From: DATMER01 sp035536935
Lineage (GTDB): Bacteria; Acidobacteriota; Thermoanaerobaculia; Multivoradales; UBA5704
Length of the DNA: 44,849 nucleotides
NCBI GenBank assembly: GCA_035536935.1
Contig: DATLNC010000078.1
Span: 1-44,849, forward strand
Direction of reading: 5' to 3'
The position numbers and the translations under genes are program-made. Position 1 is the stretch's first letter; each line of letters begins with the position of its first letter. Below the pieces are notes generated by a model, which saw nothing but the letters and a program-made list of their open reading frames with translations, did no database searches and was not told the origin of the DNA. Shown in pieces: positions 17,225 to 24,922 of this stretch.

Positions 17225-18250
17225 TTAGCCCTGATACGCCTGGGCGAGCTGGTTGACCCACGAATCGATCAGGTTGAAGTAGGCATCGGCCGTGGTGCTG
17301 GTGGGGCCGAGCGGCACGATGACGGCATCGGAGCCGGTGCGCTGCGCGATGGCTTTCGCTTCGCCCGGCGGGTAGTAGCTGGGCGCCATCACCACCTTCA
17401 CGTTCTTGCTCTTCATGTCTTCGATCAGCTCGTGCACGTGCTTGGCCGACGGCGGGATGCCCGGCTTCGGCTCCACATCGCCGACGACGTCGAGCCCGAA
17501 GAGCCGCGTGAAGTAGGCCCAGTTCTGGTGGTAGGTCACCACATCCTGACCGCGGAAGGCCATGCCCTTGCCCAGCCAGCCGCCCAGATAGGTGATCAGC
17601 TTCTTCCCCTTGTAGTCCTTGGACTGGAGGAAAGAGATCAGCTTGCCCTGGCGCGCCAGGGTGTCCAGCGTCTGGGAGCCCAGGATCGCGGGGAGCTGGT
17701 CGCCGTAGAGCGCCCGGTCGAGCCGCGTGTTGAATGCCGCCAGGTTTTTGTCGTAGACGGCGGCGCCCTGCGGATCGACCCGCTTCAGGCCGGCGGCGAT
17801 ATTGCGCGCGATGACCTTGGCATTGATCGGGCTCGTGTGGATGTGCGGGTTGCCGTAGATGTGGAGGTCGCCCGCCTCGCGGCTCGGGTTCTTGGGCACG
17901 TCCACCAGGGGCACGCCCTGGCTGGCGTTGACGTAGCCGGGCTGGCCGTCCCGGATCTTGCGGTTGCCGGATTTGTCCACCAGCACCGGCGCCCAGAGCT
18001 CCAGGTCGAGCCCGGTGGTGACGAAGAGGTCGGCGCTCTTGAGCATCAGGGCGTAGGAGGGCTTCGGCTTGACGAAGTGGGCGTCCTCGTCGCCGCGCGA
18101 GATGGATTGGGCCTGCACCCGGTCGCCGCCCACGGCCTGGGCGATGGAGGCGTAGGCCGGCAGGGTTGTCACGACTTTGATCGGAGCGGCCCAGGCGGCG
18201 GCGCTCACGATCAGGAGCCAGAGAGTCGATATGGATAGCATGCGTCGCAT
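17225..18250 (-). CDS. Metal ABC transporter substrate-binding protein (ZnuA/MntC-like)
   Basis: The 341-residue periplasmic protein has a signal peptide (MRRMLSISTLWLLIVSAAAWA) and the cluster A-I layout. Likely metal ligands are the histidine in GDEDAHFVKPKPS, the NPHIHTSP segment and the histidine of VVTYHQNW, with an acidic residue near the C-terminus. A PGIPPSAKHVHEL segment is typical of the family. The long His-rich loop of enteric ZnuA is missing, so zinc and manganese cannot be told apart. It lies between the outer-membrane gene (25 bp) and the permease (12 bp). Confidence 0.92.
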   Translation of the reverse strand: MRRMLSISTLWLLIVSAAAWAAPIKVVTTLPAYASIAQAVGGDRVQAQSISRGDEDAHFVKPKPSYALMLKSADLFVTTGLDLELWAPVLVDKSGNRKIRDGQPGYVNASQGVPLVDVPKNPSREAGDLHIYGNPHIHTSPINAKVIARNIAAGLKRVDPQGAAVYDKNLAAFNTRLDRALYGDQLPAILGSQTLDTLARQGKLISFLQSKDYKGKKLITYLGGWLGKGMAFRGQDVVTYHQNWAYFTRLFGLDVVGDVEPKPGIPPSAKHVHELIEDMKSKNVKVVMAPSYYPPGEAKAIAQRTGSDAVIVPLGPTSTTADAYFNLIDSWVNQLAQAYQG

Positions 18251-18275
18251 GATCGGTTAATCTCCTAAAAGCGTC

Positions 18276-19595
18276 CTAGTAAATCTCGTGCTTGTGAGGG
18301 CCGGCGGCCCAGGTGAGCTGCAGGCTGAAACGGTTTTCGTCGCCGCCGGTCAGGTCGTCCTTGACGAAGCCGTACTCGCCGCGCAGGCGGACGTACTCGC
18401 TCTGCCACCAGGTCAGGTTGGGGAATACGCCCCAGGTCACGTGCTCGGGGTCGAGCGGGTCTTCGACGCGGTCGTAGCGCACTCCGGCATAGAGGTTCTG
18501 GCCGAGCAGGCTCTCGATGTAGGAGTAGCCGCCCCAGGCCTGATGGCCGATCCCCTCGGCATCGTCGCGGTCGGAGCGCAGAACCTCGGTACGCCAGGTG
18601 ATTTCCTTGTACTTGGCCTGGGACGGCGGCTGCCAGTGGAAGGTGAAGTCGGTCCCGAGGATCTGGCTGTCGTTGCCGGCAATCCCGGACAGCCCCAGCT
18701 CGGTGTACACCGCCTCGCCGATGTCCCAGTAGTTCTTGAGGTGGGCGAGGCCGACGAGGTTCTCGAACGACTCGCCCCCGAAGGCATCGCTCTCGCCGTC
18801 TGTCACTTCGAGGGTCACTTCGTTGGCGCTGGCCCACGGGTGGGGGAGCAGCCAGTCGGCGCGGATGCCGGTCTGGGCGAGGCCCTCGTCGCCGAAGTAG
18901 GTCTGGATGGCGAGGGGGTAATCGAGCTGCGGCAGCGCGTGGAGGTGCCAGCGGTTGAGGGCGCCGAAGTTCTGGCGGAACTTGCCGGCCGTGAGGCCGA
19001 GCCCGCCCGGCAGGTTCGTGTAGGAGATGTAGCCCTCTTCGATGTCGACGCCCTCTTCCGGCGAGAAGGCCAGGGTCCACTTGGTGATGGAGAAGGGGTC
19101 GAGGGCCGACTGGAAGTTCAGCTCGAACTCGCGGGCGTCGAAGTCCTCACGGTCTTCGCCGGCATGGTCGGTGTAGAACCCGACCACGTCGCCGGTGACC
19201 GAGATCTCGGGGTTGAGCTGGCTCAGGTTGCGCTCGCTGCCGGCGACGGAGGTCTCCAGGCTCTCCGGCGTGACGTCCGGAGCCTCCGCGGAGCTTCCGG
19301 TGGTCTCCTCTGCCGCGGCGCGGAGGGCGGCGAGCTCGTCGTCTTCCTGTCCGGAAGCCTGTGCTTCCCCAGTTCCTTCAAGGCGGGCCAGGCGGGCCTC
19401 CAGATCCGCCAGCCGCTCTCCGTACTCCTGTCGAAGAGCCTCGATCTCCTGGCGCAAGGCCTGGACCGGGTCTTCTGTCTGTGCTGTCTGTGCTGGCGCC
19501 GCGGCCGGCGCGAGCAGGCAAAGGGCGGCAGTAATCCCAAGCCTGCGCCCAAGCATCCGCTTGCGGGCGCCGCCAAGCCAATCATGGATTGACAT
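18276..19595 (-). CDS. Outer-membrane beta-barrel protein of the metal operon
   Basis: The 439-residue product has a signal peptide (about 14-36), a short coiled coil (DPVQALRQEIEALRQEYGERLADLEARLARLE written in part: LRQEIEALRQEYGERLADLE), and then alternating amphipathic strands rich in Trp and Tyr. It ends in Tyr, as outer-membrane barrels usually end in an aromatic residue. The coiled coil plus barrel recalls trimeric porin-like proteins. It has no TonB box or plug domain. Its place upstream of the metal-binding protein and permease suggests it lets a metal or its complex cross the outer membrane; that role is inference. Confidence 0.82.
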   Translation of the reverse strand: MSIHDWLGGARKRMLGRRLGITAALCLLAPAAAPAQTAQTEDPVQALRQEIEALRQEYGERLADLEARLARLEGTGEAQASGQEDDELAALRAAAEETTGSSAEAPDVTPESLETSVAGSERNLSQLNPEISVTGDVVGFYTDHAGEDREDFDAREFELNFQSALDPFSITKWTLAFSPEEGVDIEEGYISYTNLPGGLGLTAGKFRQNFGALNRWHLHALPQLDYPLAIQTYFGDEGLAQTGIRADWLLPHPWASANEVTLEVTDGESDAFGGESFENLVGLAHLKNYWDIGEAVYTELGLSGIAGNDSQILGTDFTFHWQPPSQAKYKEITWRTEVLRSDRDDAEGIGHQAWGGYSYIESLLGQNLYAGVRYDRVEDPLDPEHVTWGVFPNLTWWQSEYVRLRGEYGFVKDDLTGGDENRFSLQLTWAAGPHKHEIY

Positions 19596-19655
19596 GCTGA
19601 TCTCTCCCCACGTCCAAGGGCTCCGGCAGTCCGGAGTCCGGGTCTCGTTCTGGAG

Positions 19656-20045
19656 CTACAGGACGAGAGAGGACGCGGGCGGGGCCCGGGCGGGACCCAG
19701 GAGAGAGGAGGGGGTGGAGACGGCGACCGTCTCCACGACGGGCACGGTCTCCCCGCGGACCAGATCGGGCAGGGGGACCGGGGGCGCGATCAGCCGCGAG
19801 CCCGTCTGGAGCTGCAGCAGGCAGGTCTGGCAGCCTGGGATGTAGGTGGCGTTCGACGCCTCGATATGCGGCGGGTCTTCCGGATGGCTCGCCGCCTGAT
19901 CGACGAACGCTCCCCGTCCCTCCTGCTCGTGCTCCGCCGAGGCGTCGTGCGGAGCGATGGCCCCGAACGTCAGGGCGAGCCCCACCGCCAGCGCGATCAG
20001 GGATCGCCGCCAGAGGCTCAGGTCGGTGGGTCGGTCGCGTCTCAT
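19656..20045 (-). CDS. Small exported protein heading the metal-uptake operon
   Basis: The 129-residue product has a basic N-terminus and a hydrophobic signal segment (about 15-37, ending DASA), then HEQEGRGAF, SHPEDPPHIE and YIPGCQTCLLQLQTGSRLIAPP. The Cys-x-x-Cys and several histidines could bind a metal. I recognise no named family. Its ATG at 20045 sits directly after a palindromic site overlapping a -10 box. The next gene follows after 60 bp. A periplasmic metal-related role is suggested by context only. Confidence 0.62.
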   Translation of the reverse strand: MRRDRPTDLSLWRRSLIALAVGLALTFGAIAPHDASAEHEQEGRGAFVDQAASHPEDPPHIEASNATYIPGCQTCLLQLQTGSRLIAPPVPLPDLVRGETVPVVETVAVSTPSSLLGPARAPPASSLVL

Positions 20046-20051
20046 CGCTAC

Positions 20052-20073
20052 AGGTTCATCCTAACAGGAACCT
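20052..20073 (-). promoter_or_regulatory. Palindromic operator overlapping a -10 box
   Basis: AGGTTC (20052-20057) and GAACCT (20068-20073) form a perfect inverted repeat with a 10-base spacer. On the minus strand the spacer contains TAGGAT (20063-20058), a plausible -10 box 12 bases before the ATG at 20045. A dimeric repressor bound here would block the promoter of the metal-uptake operon. A DtxR/MntR- or Fur/Zur-type regulator is the obvious guess, but the arms match no consensus closely. Confidence 0.45.
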
Positions 20074-20120
20074 TCCTGCTTGATACGTCCAACAGGGCAC
20101 AGGGGTTGCGGATTCCGTGC

Positions 20121-21071
20121 TCAGGTCAGCTCCGCAGCCATCCGCTCCTCCCGCCGGTTCTTCCTCAGGGAGGCCACGACAGCCACCGCCAGCATCGAGA
20201 CCACCACGAGCAGCGACACGGTCGCCGGGATCTTGTAGACCTCCGTCAGGAGCATCTTGGCACCCACGAAGCCCAGGATCGCGGACAGCCCCAGCTTCAG
20301 GTAGACGAACTTGTCCATCACCCCGGCGAGCACGAAGTAGAGCGAGCGCAGGCCCAGGATGGCGAAGATGTTCGAGGTGTAGACCAGGAACGGGTCCTCG
20401 GTCACGGCGAAGATGGCCGGGATCGAGTCCACGGCGAAGATCAGGTCCGTGGTTTCCACCAGCACCAGCACGAGAAAGAGCGGGGTGGCCATGAGCTTGC
20501 CCATGTTGGAGGCATTGCGCACGAAGAAATGCCCCGCGTGGTAGTCGTTCGTCACCGGCATGAGCCGCCGCACCAGCTTGAGCACGGGGTTGTGCTCGGG
20601 GTGGATCTCCTCGTTGCGGTGCAGCGCCATCTTGATGCCTGTGAAGAGCAGGAAGGCGCCGAAGATGTAGATGATCCAGTGGAAGCGGGCGAGCAGCGCC
20701 GCGCCGGCCACGATGAAGATGGCCCGCATCACCAGCGCGCCCAGAATGCCCCAGAAGAGCACCCGGTGCTGCTGGATCCTGGGCACTGCGAAGAAGCCGA
20801 AGATCAGCGCGATGACGAAGATGTTGTCCACGCTGAGCGACTTCTCGATCAGGTAGCCGGTGAAGAACTGGATGCCCGCGTCGCCGCCGCGGAAGTACCA
20901 GATGCCGGCGTTGAAGATCATGGCGAGCGCGATCCAGACCCCGCTCCAGATCGTGGCTTCCTTGACCGAGATTTCGTGGGATTTGCGATGGAAGACGCCC
21001 AGGTCGAGGGCGAGCATGGCCAGGATGAAGGCGTTGAAGCCCACCCACATCCAGAGGGAGGTTTCCTGCAT
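20121..21071 (-). CDS. TerC/Alx-family manganese exporter
   Basis: The 316-residue membrane protein has about nine helices and the two repeated acidic motifs of TerC proteins: EKSLSVDNIFVI near residue 60 and ETTDLIFAVDSIPAIFAVT in the second half. Family members such as E. coli Alx and Bacillus MeeF/MeeY export Mn(II) or supply it to exported enzymes. The ATG at 21071 was chosen because the sequence upstream is a structured leader carrying a yybP-ykoY manganese riboswitch and a hairpin that holds the RBS. The stop lies 75 bp before the metal-uptake operon on the same strand. Confidence 0.93.
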   Translation of the reverse strand: MQETSLWMWVGFNAFILAMLALDLGVFHRKSHEISVKEATIWSGVWIALAMIFNAGIWYFRGGDAGIQFFTGYLIEKSLSVDNIFVIALIFGFFAVPRIQQHRVLFWGILGALVMRAIFIVAGAALLARFHWIIYIFGAFLLFTGIKMALHRNEEIHPEHNPVLKLVRRLMPVTNDYHAGHFFVRNASNMGKLMATPLFLVLVLVETTDLIFAVDSIPAIFAVTEDPFLVYTSNIFAILGLRSLYFVLAGVMDKFVYLKLGLSAILGFVGAKMLLTEVYKIPATVSLLVVVSMLAVAVVASLRKNRREERMAAELT

Positions 21072-21073
21072 GA

Positions 21074-21096
21074 GCCTATCTCCTTTCGAGATAGGC
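21074..21096 (-). promoter_or_regulatory. Hairpin sequestering the terC ribosome-binding site
   Basis: On the minus strand GCCTATCTC, a GAAA-type loop and GAGATAGGC form a nine-pair stem directly before TC-ATG. The GGAG Shine-Dalgarno sequence lies at the loop-stem boundary, so the folded form should block ribosome binding. A second hairpin (CCGTGGG with CCCACGG, 21096-21117) precedes it. Its loop includes GGTCTCGC, which complements GCGAGACC at the 3' end of the aptamer. Confidence 0.65.
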
Positions 21097-21134
21097 CGTG
21101 GGGCGCGAGACCCACGGCACGGTTTTCGTGTCGT

Positions 21135-21256
21135 GGTGGTCTCGCCGTCGGTCCGATTCACCGATCGAAAGGCCGGGAGGTATTGCCTGGGTTCGGCGCC
21201 TCCGTCTTGACGGCCTCCCGACCCAGGAGAGATCCTGGGTGGCTACTCCCCACCGG
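21135..21256 (-). ncRNA. yybP-ykoY manganese riboswitch aptamer
   Basis: Read on the minus strand, the leader starts with GGTGGGGAGTAGCC and ends with GGCGAGACCACC. Those two ends pair as P1, and the GGGGAGTAGC and GCGAGACC junction strands match the highly conserved yybP-ykoY sequences. Between them are a perfect ACCCAGGA/TCCTGGGT hairpin, a CGGGAGG/CCTCCCG arm containing CCGTCA and CGCCGAACCC, and a TCGGT/ACCGA arm, giving the usual four-way architecture. This RNA class senses Mn(II) and commonly controls terC/alx and mntP genes, as here. Confidence 0.87.
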
Positions 21257-21318
21257 GGAAGTGGCATTAGATCCAACAAGACCGAAGGGGTCAAGGATTC
21301 CGGCAGAAGGAGGGTGCG

Positions 21319-22167
21319 ATGAGGATTGCATGGATCGGGACCGGGCTCATGGGCAGGCCCATGGCGGAGCGGCTGCTGGGCGCGGGGCACGAGGTGACCG
21401 TCTACAACCGGACGCGGGAGAAGGCCGAGGCGCTCTCTGCGTCCGGAGCTTCCGTGGCCGGCAGCGCGCAGGAAGCGATCGCCGGGGGCGAGGCCGTCTT
21501 CCTGATGCTCAAGGATGCCGGAGCCATCCGGGATCTCCTTTTCGATGGGGATTTGGGCGGCCGCACGGTCGTCCAGATGTCGACGATCGGCCCGTCCGAG
21601 AGCGTGGCCCTGGCGGAGGAGGTCCGGCAGGGGGGCGGCGATTATCTGGAGGCGCCCGTCCTGGGCAGCACGCCGCAGGCGAAGGAGGGCAAGCTCCTGG
21701 TGATGGTAGGGGGCACGCCGGAGCAGTTTGGCCGCTGGTCGGAGGTGCTCCGCGCCATCGGTCCGGAGCCGATCCACGTGGGGCCGGTGGGGCAGGCCGC
21801 GGCGCTCAAGCTCGCCTTGAACCAGCTCATCGCGGCGCTCTCGGCTACGTTTTCGCTCAGCCTGGGCATGGTACGGCGGCAGGGGATCGACGTGAATCTG
21901 TTCATGGACATCCTGAGGAAGAGCACGTTCCACGCTCCGACCTTCGACCGCAAGCTGCCGGGCATGCTCGCCCGCGACTTCTCGGACCCCAACTTCCCCG
22001 CCGCGCTCATGCTCAAGGACCTGGGTCTCATCCACGACAACGCCGCGGACCTGGGGCTGGATACGACGGTGCTCGACGGCGTCCGGGATGTGGTCCGGAG
22101 GGCGGTTGAGAGGGGGCTCGGCGGGGCGGACTACTCAGCGCTGTATGAGGTCGTGGACCCGGAGTAA
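21319..22167 (+). CDS. NAD(P)-dependent beta-hydroxyacid dehydrogenase family protein
   Basis: The 282-residue product belongs to the 3-hydroxyisobutyrate dehydrogenase/GLYR family. It has an N-terminal Rossmann motif WIGTGLMGRPMAERLL, the NRT segment after beta-2 suggesting NADP preference, the substrate-site YLEAPVLGST, and the catalytic lysine in GQAAALKLALNQ. EAPVLGS is closer to glyoxylate/succinic-semialdehyde reductases than to 3-hydroxyisobutyrate dehydrogenases. The exact substrate cannot be read. AGGAGGG lies about five bases before the ATG. It is divergent from the terC leader and is followed at once by palindromic repeat copy 2. Confidence 0.92.
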   Translation: MRIAWIGTGLMGRPMAERLLGAGHEVTVYNRTREKAEALSASGASVAGSAQEAIAGGEAVFLMLKDAGAIRDLLFDGDLGGRTVVQMSTIGPSESVALAEEVRQGGGDYLEAPVLGSTPQAKEGKLLVMVGGTPEQFGRWSEVLRAIGPEPIHVGPVGQAAALKLALNQLIAALSATFSLSLGMVRRQGIDVNLFMDILRKSTFHAPTFDRKLPGMLARDFSDPNFPAALMLKDLGLIHDNAADLGLDTTVLDGVRDVVRRAVERGLGGADYSALYEVVDPE

Positions 22168-22222
22168 GTTGATCCCGTTCCCCCTCTCCCCAGCCCTCTC
22201 CCCCGTCTCGGGGGAGAGGGAG
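22168..22222. repeat. Interspersed palindromic repeat, copy 2
   Basis: This nearly matches 57-111 along about 55 bp. The perfect inverted repeat CCCTCTCCCCC (22194-22204) and GGGGGAGAGGG (22210-22220) is identical to copy 1; only the 5-base loop and a few bases before the stem differ. It again starts a few bases from a stop codon and lies shortly before a leaderless-type promoter. Confidence 0.8.
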
Positions 22223-22267
22223 CCCGCCCGGGCACGTCACGCCGCGACTTTCGGCACCGAGGCCGGA

Positions 22268-22273
22268 TACAAT
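22268..22273 (+). promoter_or_regulatory. -10 box (TACAAT), probably leaderless
   Basis: TACAAT ends nine bases before the ATG at 22283; the gap is C-rich and holds no Shine-Dalgarno sequence. The same hexamer and spacing occur before the sigma-factor gene on the other strand. Confidence 0.48.
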
Positions 22274-22282
22274 CCCCCCGCC

Positions 22283-23233
22283 ATGGATCAGGGCCATCCC
22301 GAGCCGGAGCTGCTGGCGCGATACGCCCGCGGCGAGATGAGACGCGAGGAGAGCCGCGAGCTGGAGGCTCACCTCGGCGACTGCCTCATCTGTCAGGAGG
22401 CGGTGGACGAGCTGCCCGCCCGGTCCGGCGGCGTGGTGCGTTGGCAGGGTCATCGCTTCACGCGCAAGGAAGAAGAGGAGCCGGTCCCCGCAGGTGCAGA
22501 TCGCCGGGAGAAGGTGCGCGGCGTCCTGCGTGCGCTGGGGGATGTCCTTGCCGCCACGAGCGAGACTGCCGCCGCCCGTCTCCTGAGCCAGCCCGAACAT
22601 CGCCGGCGCGCCCTGATCCGGGAAGATTCTCATCTTCATACCCTGGGGCTCTGCGAGCTGCTGGAGGCGCGCTGCCGGGCGGCTTGGCTCGAAGACCCGG
22701 ACGAGGCTGTCGAGAACGCGAAGCTGGCCGTGCTCATCGCCCAGAAGCTGAGCCCCGAGGCCTACGGCGCGCGCCGGGTCGAGGACGTGCGTGCCCTGGC
22801 CTGGGTCCACCTGGGTACATCCTTCCGTCTCGCCTCCGAGAGTATGGTGGCAGAGGGTACGGAGGCTGCCGACCCGGAGGCCTATCCGACCGGCGCGATC
22901 GGAGCCTCAGTGCTGCGGGATGGCCAGGGCGCCGTCGAGTCCGCCCTCCGCGAGACCCGGGACGCCTGTCTCGAGCGCGGTCTCGAATACGACGCGGCGC
23001 TGGTCACGCTCGATCTGGTCTCGGCCCTCCTGAGGGGGGACCGCTCCGAGGAGATCGCGCCTCTCGCCGGGGAGGCGGCAGGGCTCTTCTCGGAGCCCTA
23101 CCTCTCGGAGGCCATGCGCTTCCTCCAGGGCTCCGCCGAAGGGGAGGAGATCACGCCCGAGCTCATGGGCCGCATGGCCCTGCTGCTCCAGCGGCGGCGG
23201 AGCGGGGCGGCGGAGCGGTTTGAGCAGGGTTGA
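22283..23233 (+). CDS. zf-HC2 domain protein with helical-repeat C-terminus
   Basis: The 316-residue product starts with a zinc-binding anti-sigma-type domain: ELEAHLGDCLICQEAV, giving the HxxxCxxC signature at about residues 31-38. It has no obvious transmembrane helix. The remainder is Ala/Leu/Glu-rich and helical, resembling TPR-like repeats (SHLHTLGLCELLEAR, AVENAKLAVLIAQ, ACLERGLEYDAALVTLDLV). Such proteins often sense or relay signals to ECF sigma factors, and an ECF-like sigma/anti-sigma pair lies 1.7 kb away. A direct link is unproven. The TACAAT box nine bases upstream supports the ATG at 22283. gluQ begins within its last codons. Confidence 0.8.
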   Translation: MDQGHPEPELLARYARGEMRREESRELEAHLGDCLICQEAVDELPARSGGVVRWQGHRFTRKEEEEPVPAGADRREKVRGVLRALGDVLAATSETAAARLLSQPEHRRRALIREDSHLHTLGLCELLEARCRAAWLEDPDEAVENAKLAVLIAQKLSPEAYGARRVEDVRALAWVHLGTSFRLASESMVAEGTEAADPEAYPTGAIGASVLRDGQGAVESALRETRDACLERGLEYDAALVTLDLVSALLRGDRSEEIAPLAGEAAGLFSEPYLSEAMRFLQGSAEGEEITPELMGRMALLLQRRRSGAAERFEQG

Positions 23234-24146
23234 GAGGGGGCGGTACGCCCCCTCTCCCACGGGGTTGATCCATGTCGGCAATGCCCGCACGGCGCTGGCC
23301 GCGTGGCTCTCCGTGCGCTCGCAGTCGGGCACCTTCGTCTGGCGTCTGGAGGATCTGGACAGGCCACGGGTCGTCCCCCGCATGGCCGAGGCCGCGATGG
23401 AGGATCTCGCCTGGCTCGGGCTGGATTGGGACGAGGGTCCCTATGTCCAATCGGAGCGGTCCGCCTTCTACGAGGAGGCCCTCGCCCGCCTGGCCGCGGC
23501 CGGCCGTCTCTTCCCCTGCCGCCGCTCGCGCAAGGATCTCCAGTCGATCGCCTCGGCGCCTCACGGTCCTGACGCCAGTGCTCCATATCCCATGGCCTTC
23601 CGGCCGGAGCGTTTGGACCCCGGCTGGTTCGGGCAGCTCTCGGATGCGGCCATCCGCTTCCAGGTTCACGACCGTGCGGTCGAATGGATCGATCGGGTTT
23701 ATGGTCATCAGACCGAGCGCGTCGACCAGACTGTCGGCGACTTCGTCCTCAAGCGCCGGGACGGCCTCTACGCCTATCAGCTCGCCGTGGTGGTGGACGA
23801 CCTCCTGATGGGGATCAACGAGGTCGTCCGAGGCGCCGACCTGCTGGATTCCACCGCGCGCCAGATCCAGCTCATCGAGGCTCTGGGCGGAACGCCGCCG
23901 GCCTACGCTCACGTTCCCCTGGTCGTGAACGCGCAGGGAGAAAAGCTTTCGAAGAGGGATGCGGGGCTGACTTTGCGCTCGTTGCGGGAGGCGGGGATTC
24001 GTCCCGAGGCGCTGGCGGGCTACCTCGGATGGTCGCTGGGGATTCTGGACCAGGCCGAGCCATGCACGGCGGCGGAGCTGGTGCCGCTGTTCTCCTGGGA
24101 GAAGGTCAGGCGGGAGACCTGGGTGCTTGATCCAAGCGACCTTTAA
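23220..24146 (+). CDS. gluQ: Glutamyl-Q tRNA(Asp) synthetase
   Basis: GluQRS attaches glutamate to queuosine at position 34 of tRNA(Asp). The 308-residue product is the truncated GluRS-like enzyme without an anticodon-binding domain. It has the HIGH-class motif PSPTGLIHVGNAR (11-23), the RLEDLDRPR segment and the KMSKS-class motif EKLSKRDAG near 240. The zinc site of E. coli YadB is degraded: only Cys100 remains, the second cysteine of the CxC is Arg102 and the distal cysteine is absent. The TTG start at 23220 overlaps the previous gene by 14 bp. Its stop overlaps the convergent anti-sigma stop (TTAA). Confidence 0.92.
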   Translation: MSRVERGRYAPSPTGLIHVGNARTALAAWLSVRSQSGTFVWRLEDLDRPRVVPRMAEAAMEDLAWLGLDWDEGPYVQSERSAFYEEALARLAAAGRLFPCRRSRKDLQSIASAPHGPDASAPYPMAFRPERLDPGWFGQLSDAAIRFQVHDRAVEWIDRVYGHQTERVDQTVGDFVLKRRDGLYAYQLAVVVDDLLMGINEVVRGADLLDSTARQIQLIEALGGTPPAYAHVPLVVNAQGEKLSKRDAGLTLRSLREAGIRPEALAGYLGWSLGILDQAEPCTAAELVPLFSWEKVRRETWVLDPSDL

Positions 24147-24922
24147 GGCGCGATCCGGAACGAATACCCGCTCAGCTCGGAAGCACCGCCGCCGGCCTTG
24201 ACACCCTCGAGCGTCAAGCGATACTCGCCCGGCTTGAAGAAGCCCACGGGGAAGGTGAGCAGCAGCGCTTCGAGCGCGTTCGGCTTCAGGCCAGCCTCCC
24301 GAAACATCCGCTTGCCGCGGGCATCCGTGATCGTCACCCGGTAGCTTTCGAAGCGCGCATCATCCCCGGCATCGACGGCCAGGGAGAAGTAGCCGCTTTT
24401 CACATCAACAGGAGTGGTCTCGCCCTCTCCGCGGACCGCGGTGAGCAGAAAGACCGGGGTGTTGACGAGAGGCGAAGGGGCGGCGGTGGGCGCCGGGGTT
24501 GCTTCTACCTGGGCGAGCCGCTGGCGCTCGCTCTCTTCGAGACGCTGGCGGAGGTCGTCCGCGCTCTGGCGCTCCTTTTCGAAGAGCTGGCGCCAGCTCG
24601 CCTCGGTATTCATGGGTGTATCACCGCGGCTCCCCGCGAGATATCCGAGCACGGGCAGGACCGCGGCAGCAATCAGAGCGGCCAGGGCGATCCACCTTCG
24701 CCGGAGGAGCCACGTGAGAAGACCGGCTTTCGCCACGTCCTCGGCCACGACCGTCTTCAGACCGCGCTGGAAGCCGCGGGCCATCTGCAGACGCTCCTGG
24801 CAATCGGGGCAGCCCACGAAGTGCTCCTCGAACCCCGCTTCCACTTCCGGCGGCAACTGCCCCCGGTGGTACAGGTCGATGAGCCCGTGCTCCTCGATGT
24901 ATGCGTGGTCCATTTCGTTCAC
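24143..24922 (-). CDS. zf-HC2 transmembrane anti-sigma factor
   Basis: The 259-residue product has a cytoplasmic zinc-binding domain (FEEHFVGCPDCQERL, HxxxCxxC at about 33-41) and one transmembrane helix (about 76-94). A heptad-like coiled segment (WRQLFEKERQSADDLRQRLE) follows, then a periplasmic beta-rich domain containing VDVKSGYFSLAVDAG and ending YSFRIAP. It should hold the upstream-encoded sigma factor at the membrane until an envelope signal acts. The GTG start overlaps the sigma stop (GTGA), so translation is coupled and the pairing is well supported. Confidence 0.86.
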   Translation of the reverse strand: MNEMDHAYIEEHGLIDLYHRGQLPPEVEAGFEEHFVGCPDCQERLQMARGFQRGLKTVVAEDVAKAGLLTWLLRRRWIALAALIAAAVLPVLGYLAGSRGDTPMNTEASWRQLFEKERQSADDLRQRLEESERQRLAQVEATPAPTAAPSPLVNTPVFLLTAVRGEGETTPVDVKSGYFSLAVDAGDDARFESYRVTITDARGKRMFREAGLKPNALEALLLTFPVGFFKPGEYRLTLEGVKAGGGASELSGYSFRIAP

